From: Actinophytocola xinjiangensis
Lineage (GTDB): Bacteria; Actinomycetota; Actinomycetes; Mycobacteriales; Pseudonocardiaceae
Assembly (NCBI RefSeq): GCF_001921215.1
Contig: NZ_MSIF01000005.1
Span: 1-64,000, forward strand
DNA length: 64,000 bases
Direction of reading: 5' to 3'
Positions 60,740-64,000 of this stretch are shown piece after piece. The notes beneath the pieces were generated by a model that worked only from the letters and a program-made list of their open reading frames with translations, ran no database searches and was not told where the DNA came from. Position 1 is the stretch's first letter, and the number at the start of each line of letters is the position of its first letter. A program made the translations under genes and the position numbers.

Positions 60740-61678
60740 TCAGCGGCGGGCGCGGAACAGGGCGACCAGCGCCGCCAGGACGGTGGTCAGGCCACCCACC
60801 ACTCGTGACAGTTCGACCGCCCTTGTCACGTGGCCGGAGTCGGGAGTGCGGCCTTCGCCGAGGACGGGGCGTTCTTCCACGCCGTGCGCGTAGACCGTTC
60901 GACCGCCAAGGCGGACTTCCAGCGCGCCGGCGAACGCGGCCTCGACCCGCCCGGCGTTGGGGCTGGGGTGGGCGGCCGCGTCGGCCTGCCAGGCCTGCCA
61001 CGCCCCTCGCCAGGACCCGCCCACCACCGGTGCTCCGGTGACGGTGAGGGCGGCGGCGAGCCTGGCCGGCAGGAGGTTCACCACGTCGTCCAGGCGGGCG
61101 GAGGCCCAGCCGAAACGGCGGTAACGCTGGTTGCGGTAGCCGACCATCGCGTCGAGGGTGTTGATCGCGCGGTAGCCGAGCAGGCCGGGGACGCCGGCCA
61201 CCGCCCCCCACACCAACGGCGCCACGACCGCGTCGGAGGTGTTCTCGGCCACCGACTCGACGGCCGCCCTCGCCAGACCGTCAGCGTCCACATCGGACGG
61301 ATCGCGGCCGCACAGGTGTGGCAGCCGATCCCTTGCCGCGTCGAGCTTTCCGGCGTCCAGTTCGCGGCCGATGGCGGCGCCCTCGACGGCCAGCGAGCGT
61401 CCGCCCAGGACCAGCCAGGTCGCCGCCGCCGTGGTCACCACGCGGACGGCCGGACGACCCCGGCCGGCACGTTCGGCCAGCACGCCCAACGCCGTCGCGC
61501 CGCCGGCCAGTACCGCCACGTGCAGTACGCCCGCCGTCTTGTTGTCGCGGTAGAGCGTTCGCTCCACCCGTTGCGCCACTTTTCCGAAGCCGGCCACCGG
61601 ATGCCCGCGTCGTGGATCGCCGAATGCCCCGTCGGCGGCCACCCCGAGCAGTAGGCCGAACGCGCGCGCCACGCCCAC
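60740..61678 (-). CDS. cobD: Adenosylcobinamide-phosphate synthase
   Basis: A 312-residue membrane enzyme (CobD/CbiB) that attaches the aminopropanol arm in cobalamin synthesis. Family motifs: FGDPRRGHPVAGFGK near residue 18, LYRDNKTAGVLHVAV, ARAAVESVAENTSDAVVAPLVWG, YRAINTLDAMVGYRN, RRFGWASARLDDVVN, HPSPNAGRVEAAFAGAL. Several hydrophobic segments are present. GTG 61678 is chosen; the longer reading adds residues unlike the family. It matches the position of cobD beyond SURF1 in mycobacteria. Confidence 0.94.
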   Translation of the reverse strand: MGVARAFGLLLGVAADGAFGDPRRGHPVAGFGKVAQRVERTLYRDNKTAGVLHVAVLAGGATALGVLAERAGRGRPAVRVVTTAAATWLVLGGRSLAVEGAAIGRELDAGKLDAARDRLPHLCGRDPSDVDADGLARAAVESVAENTSDAVVAPLVWGAVAGVPGLLGYRAINTLDAMVGYRNQRYRRFGWASARLDDVVNLLPARLAAALTVTGAPVVGGSWRGAWQAWQADAAAHPSPNAGRVEAAFAGALEVRLGGRTVYAHGVEERPVLGEGRTPDSGHVTRAVELSRVVGGLTTVLAALVALFRARR

Positions 61679-61783
61679 TACGTCACCACCCCCCACGCCC
61701 CCGAACCGATTCCGGGCCACGCGTTCGTCACCGTAGCGCCAACGCCGGGGCGCCCGCGCACGGGCGCTGATTGGATGTGAGGC

Positions 61784-62239
61784 ATGTTGCGTGCGAGTCG
61801 ATACGGCGTGTTCCGGCGCCGCTACGAACTGTCCGACGACGGGAATCCGGTCACCGAGCTGGCCAGGTTCCGGCGGGAGAGCTGCGAGTTCCTGGTCGAG
61901 GGCGTGACGCTGCGCGTCACCAGAGAACGCGGCAAACGGTTCGTGCTCGACGGCCCCACCGGACGCCTCGCCACCGCCGACCGCGAAACCAGCCGCCGCT
62001 GGGCGATCACCACCCCGACCGGCCGACTCGAACTGGCCCGACCGTCGATGTGGAAGTCGGCGTGGGAACTGGGTCGCGGTGGCCAGCCCGTCGGGCGGAT
62101 CGCGTATGACGGAGTGTTCACGCGGACGTCGTACGCGGACCTGCCGAGCGACCTGCCGCTGGCCATTCGGGTGTTCGCGCACTACGTCGTGCTCATGATG
62201 TGGGAGCGCGCGGCCGCCGCGGCCGCCGCCTCCTCGTGA
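61784..62239 (+). CDS. Uncharacterised protein, possible tubby/LURP-one-like fold
   Basis: A 151-residue protein. Successive short beta-type segments (YGVFRRRYELSDDG, CEFLVEGVTLRVTRERGKRFVLDG, RWAITTPTGRLELARP) and a final hydrophobic helix (LAIRVFAHYVVLMMW) recall the tubby-C2/LURP-one-like barrel, but that is a weak guess. It ends in an Ala run (RAAAAAAAASS). Divergent from cobD, and its stop overlaps the start of the epimerase gene (GTGA). Confidence 0.75.
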   Translation: MLRASRYGVFRRRYELSDDGNPVTELARFRRESCEFLVEGVTLRVTRERGKRFVLDGPTGRLATADRETSRRWAITTPTGRLELARPSMWKSAWELGRGGQPVGRIAYDGVFTRTSYADLPSDLPLAIRVFAHYVVLMMWERAAAAAAASS

Positions 62240-63090
62240 ACCCGGCGAAGGTGCTGGTTACCGGGGCGGCGGGGTTTCTCGGGCGTGCCGTGGTTCGGGC
62301 CTTGGCCGGGCGGGGGCATTCGGTGACGGCGTTCACCCGGGGGGACGGCGCGGTCCCGGAGGGTGCCGATCGGCATGTTCGGGGTGACGTCCGGGACGCC
62401 CACCGGGTCGCCGAGGCGGTCGGTGGGGTGGACGCGGTGTGTCATCTCGCGGCGTTGACCGGGGTGCGGGCGTCGTTCGCCGAGCCGTTGGAGTACTGGC
62501 TGACCAATGTCGGCGGCACGGTCAACGTGTTGGCGGCGCTGGGCGGCGACGGTGGACGGCTGGTGGTCGCGTCCACGGCCGCCGGGCGGGACAGCAGTCC
62601 CTACGCGGCGACCAAGTGGGCCGCCGACCGGGCGTGCGCGGATGTCGCGGCCGCCGGTGGTCTCGGGGCGGTGAGCCTGCGCGCCTACAACCTGGCCGGA
62701 CCGGGGGATCCCGACGAGCGGCGGTTGATCCCGAAGATCCTGGCGGTCGCGGCGGGGCGCGGGGAGTTCGTGGTCAACGGTGACGGGTCGGTGATCCGCG
62801 ACTTCGTCCATGTCGAGGACATGGCCGACGCCGTCGTGCTGGCGTTGGACGCCTGCGCGGCGGGCGGGTGGCGGGGTTACGACATCGGGAGCGGGCGGCG
62901 CACGTCGGTGCTGGAGGTCGTGCGGGTCGTCGAGGACGTCACGGGGCGGGCGGTGCCGGTTCAGCACGCTCCGGCGGTGGACGAGCCGGCGGTGCTGGTC
63001 GCCGATCCCACGTCGGCGCGGCGGGAGTTGGGGTGGCGGCCGGCGCGCTCCGACGTCCGCAGGATCGTGGAGGACGCCTGGCGGTCGTGA
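62236..63090 (+). CDS. NAD-dependent epimerase/dehydratase
   Basis: A 284-residue extended short-chain dehydrogenase: VLVTGAAGFLGRAVVRAL at the start (GxxGxxG), VCHLAALTGVRASF, VASTAAGRDSSPYAATKWAADRA with the YxxxK motif (YAATK), VVNGDGSVIRDFVHVEDMADAV and GYDIGSGRRTSVLEVV. It resembles UDP-glucose 4-epimerase-like proteins but is shorter. GTG 62236 overlaps the previous stop. A reading to 62200 is possible but overlaps more. Substrate unknown. Confidence 0.9.
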   Translation: MNPAKVLVTGAAGFLGRAVVRALAGRGHSVTAFTRGDGAVPEGADRHVRGDVRDAHRVAEAVGGVDAVCHLAALTGVRASFAEPLEYWLTNVGGTVNVLAALGGDGGRLVVASTAAGRDSSPYAATKWAADRACADVAAAGGLGAVSLRAYNLAGPGDPDERRLIPKILAVAAGRGEFVVNGDGSVIRDFVHVEDMADAVVLALDACAAGGWRGYDIGSGRRTSVLEVVRVVEDVTGRAVPVQHAPAVDEPAVLVADPTSARRELGWRPARSDVRRIVEDAWRS

Positions 63091-63140
63091 CACCGGCGCA
63101 CCGGTTCCGATAGTTCACTGCTCGATGTACTGTTCTCCTC

Positions 63141-63743
63141 GTGCTGAACTCACAGAGGCAGGCCGTGCTGACGCGGCGGATCCGTTGGCTCGTCGCCGCG
63201 ACGATCGGGTACAACGTCGTCGAGGCCGTGGTGGCGATCAGCGCGGGAACGATCGCGTCATCGACGGCACTGGTGGGCTTCGGCCTGGACTCGGTGATCG
63301 AGGTGGCCTCGGCGGCGGCCGTGGCCTGGCAGTTCTCCGGCGCCGATCCGCACGCCAGGGAGCGGACGGCACTGCGCGTCATCGCGGTGTCGTTCTTCGC
63401 GCTGGCGGCCTTCGTCGGCGTGGAGTCGGTCCGGGCGCTGCTGGGCGGCGCGACGGCCGACCATTCCACCGTCGGGATCGTGCTGGCGGCGGTCTCGCTG
63501 GCGGTGATGCCGGGGCTGTCCTACGCGCAGCGACGGGCAGGCCGCGAACTCGGGTCGGCCAGCGCCGTGGCGGACTCCCAGCAGACCTTGCTGTGCACGT
63601 ACCTGTCCGGCGTGCTGCTCGCCGGCCTGCTGCTCAACAGCCTGTTCGGCTGGAGTTGGGCCGACCCGGTCGCCGCGCTGGTCATCGCGGGGGTGGCGGT
63701 GCGCGAAGGTCGGGAGGCCTGGCGCGGAGATCAGTGCTGCTGA
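63141..63743 (+). CDS. Cation diffusion facilitator-like membrane transporter
   Basis: A 200-residue membrane protein with about six helices and the CDF-type metal motif in helix 2 (GFGLDSVIEVASAAAVAW, with the Asp) and SAVADSQQTLLCTYLSG in helix 5. It lacks the usual C-terminal cytoplasmic domain, so it belongs to the short CDF-like group. Likely exports a divalent cation (family knowledge). Its 3' end overlaps the convergent DinB-like gene by 13 bases. Confidence 0.87.
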   Translation: MLNSQRQAVLTRRIRWLVAATIGYNVVEAVVAISAGTIASSTALVGFGLDSVIEVASAAAVAWQFSGADPHARERTALRVIAVSFFALAAFVGVESVRALLGGATADHSTVGIVLAAVSLAVMPGLSYAQRRAGRELGSASAVADSQQTLLCTYLSGVLLAGLLLNSLFGWSWADPVAALVIAGVAVREGREAWRGDQCC

Positions 63744-64000
63744 GACGGCGCGAGGATCTGTTCGCGCAGGATGTCGGCGTGGCCGCAGTGCTGGTGCAGT
63801 TCCCGCAGGACCTGGAGGTACACCCAGTGCAGGGTGCGCGGGCCGCCTCGGTGGCCGGTGACGACCGCGTCCAGCGGCAGGTCGGCGACCATCGTCCGCG
63901 CCGTCGCGCAGGCCGACCGGAACGCGGCGGTGACCGACTCGATGGTGTCGTGCGCCGCCAGCTGGAACGACTCGTCGGGAGAGTTCACCAGGCCCAGGTC
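63731..64000 (-). CDS. DinB / DUF664 family protein, C-terminal part
   Basis: The frame stays open to the window edge, giving at least 90 residues. The sequence LGLVNSPDESFQLAAHDTI at the edge and RTLHWVYLQVLRELHQHCGHADILREQIL near the end match the DUF664/DinB four-helix family, with the His residues of the metal site. Family members are about 165-175 residues, so about half the gene lies beyond position 64000. ATG 63985-63988 inside the frame is unlikely to be the real start. Predicted metal-dependent thiol-linked enzyme or stress protein. Confidence 0.8.
   Translation of the reverse strand, partial: DLGLVNSPDESFQLAAHDTIESVTAAFRSACATARTMVADLPLDAVVTGHRGGPRTLHWVYLQVLRELHQHCGHADILREQILAPSQQH

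Overview
The DNA is very GC-rich. Gene neighbourhoods and protein types (F420-dependent glucose-6-phosphate dehydrogenase, the LprG/P55 pair, SecA2, CobC/CobD, Rv2229c-like zinc ribbon) point to an actinomycete chromosome. A Pseudonocardiales member is my best guess; this is inference from recall, not from a search. No CRISPR array, insertion sequence or tRNA gene was recognised.

Layout. 1-394: leader and two strong promoters of an rRNA operon whose 16S gene lies off the left edge, on the minus strand. 0.4-15.4 kb: mostly core genes (glnA2-like glutamine synthetase, an MFS exporter divergent from a GlxA-type regulator, lprG-P55 operon with a third membrane gene, a CaeA-like secreted hydrolase, secA2, nadE, a second GlxA-type regulator, panB). 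15.5-18.6 kb: four small-molecule or stress enzymes. 18.6-41.1 kb: a large accessory locus described below. 41.2-43.3 kb: fgd, a metal-receptor-like protein and a small protein. 43.3-52.6 kb: a tight minus-strand operon resembling the cell-envelope part of a conjugative type IV secretion system, whose VirB4-like ATPase is interrupted by an intein. 53.0-53.4 kb: RNase P RNA. 53.5-61.7 kb: RNase H/phosphatase, zinc-ribbon protein, Nif3-like protein, cobC, ptpA, a fructosamine-kinase-like protein, SURF1, a small regulatory pair, cobD. 61.8-64 kb: hypothetical protein, epimerase, CDF transporter, DinB-like fragment.

From memory of the Mycobacterium tuberculosis map, glnA2, caeA, panB, RNase H/phosphatase, zinc ribbon, Nif3, cobC, ptpA, SURF1 and cobD follow the order and orientation of Rv2222c to Rv2236c. 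Here about 38 kb lies between panB and the RNase H gene. That interval carries the two unusual systems.

System 1 (18.6-41.1 kb) has three secreted beta-propeller proteins, two DegT-family aminotransferases, two pairs of amidohydrolase-fold proteins (each pair a metal-site-degenerate copy followed by an intact copy), two epimerases, two DHDPS-like aldolases/lyases, a Gfo/Idh oxidoreductase, an acetyl-xylan-esterase-like enzyme, a carbohydrate ABC importer without its ATPase, and an unfamiliar winged-helix regulator. Seven copies of a near-palindrome (consensus CGGYCYRGMCCG, usually preceded by RTTA) lie in front of its transcription units, so the locus looks like one regulon. The substrate is unknown; an amino or acetylated sugar is a guess.

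System 2 (43.3-52.6 kb) has a pilin-like peptide, a TcpE/PrgI-like protein, a VirB4-like ATPase, a large polytopic protein, a single-span protein and an NlpC/P60 wall hydrolase. No relaxase or coupling protein is in the window. The ATPase carries a 395-residue intein exactly between the Lys and Ser of its P-loop. The intein starts with Ala and has the Trp/Cys/Thr residues of class 3 inteins plus a LAGLIDADG endonuclease.
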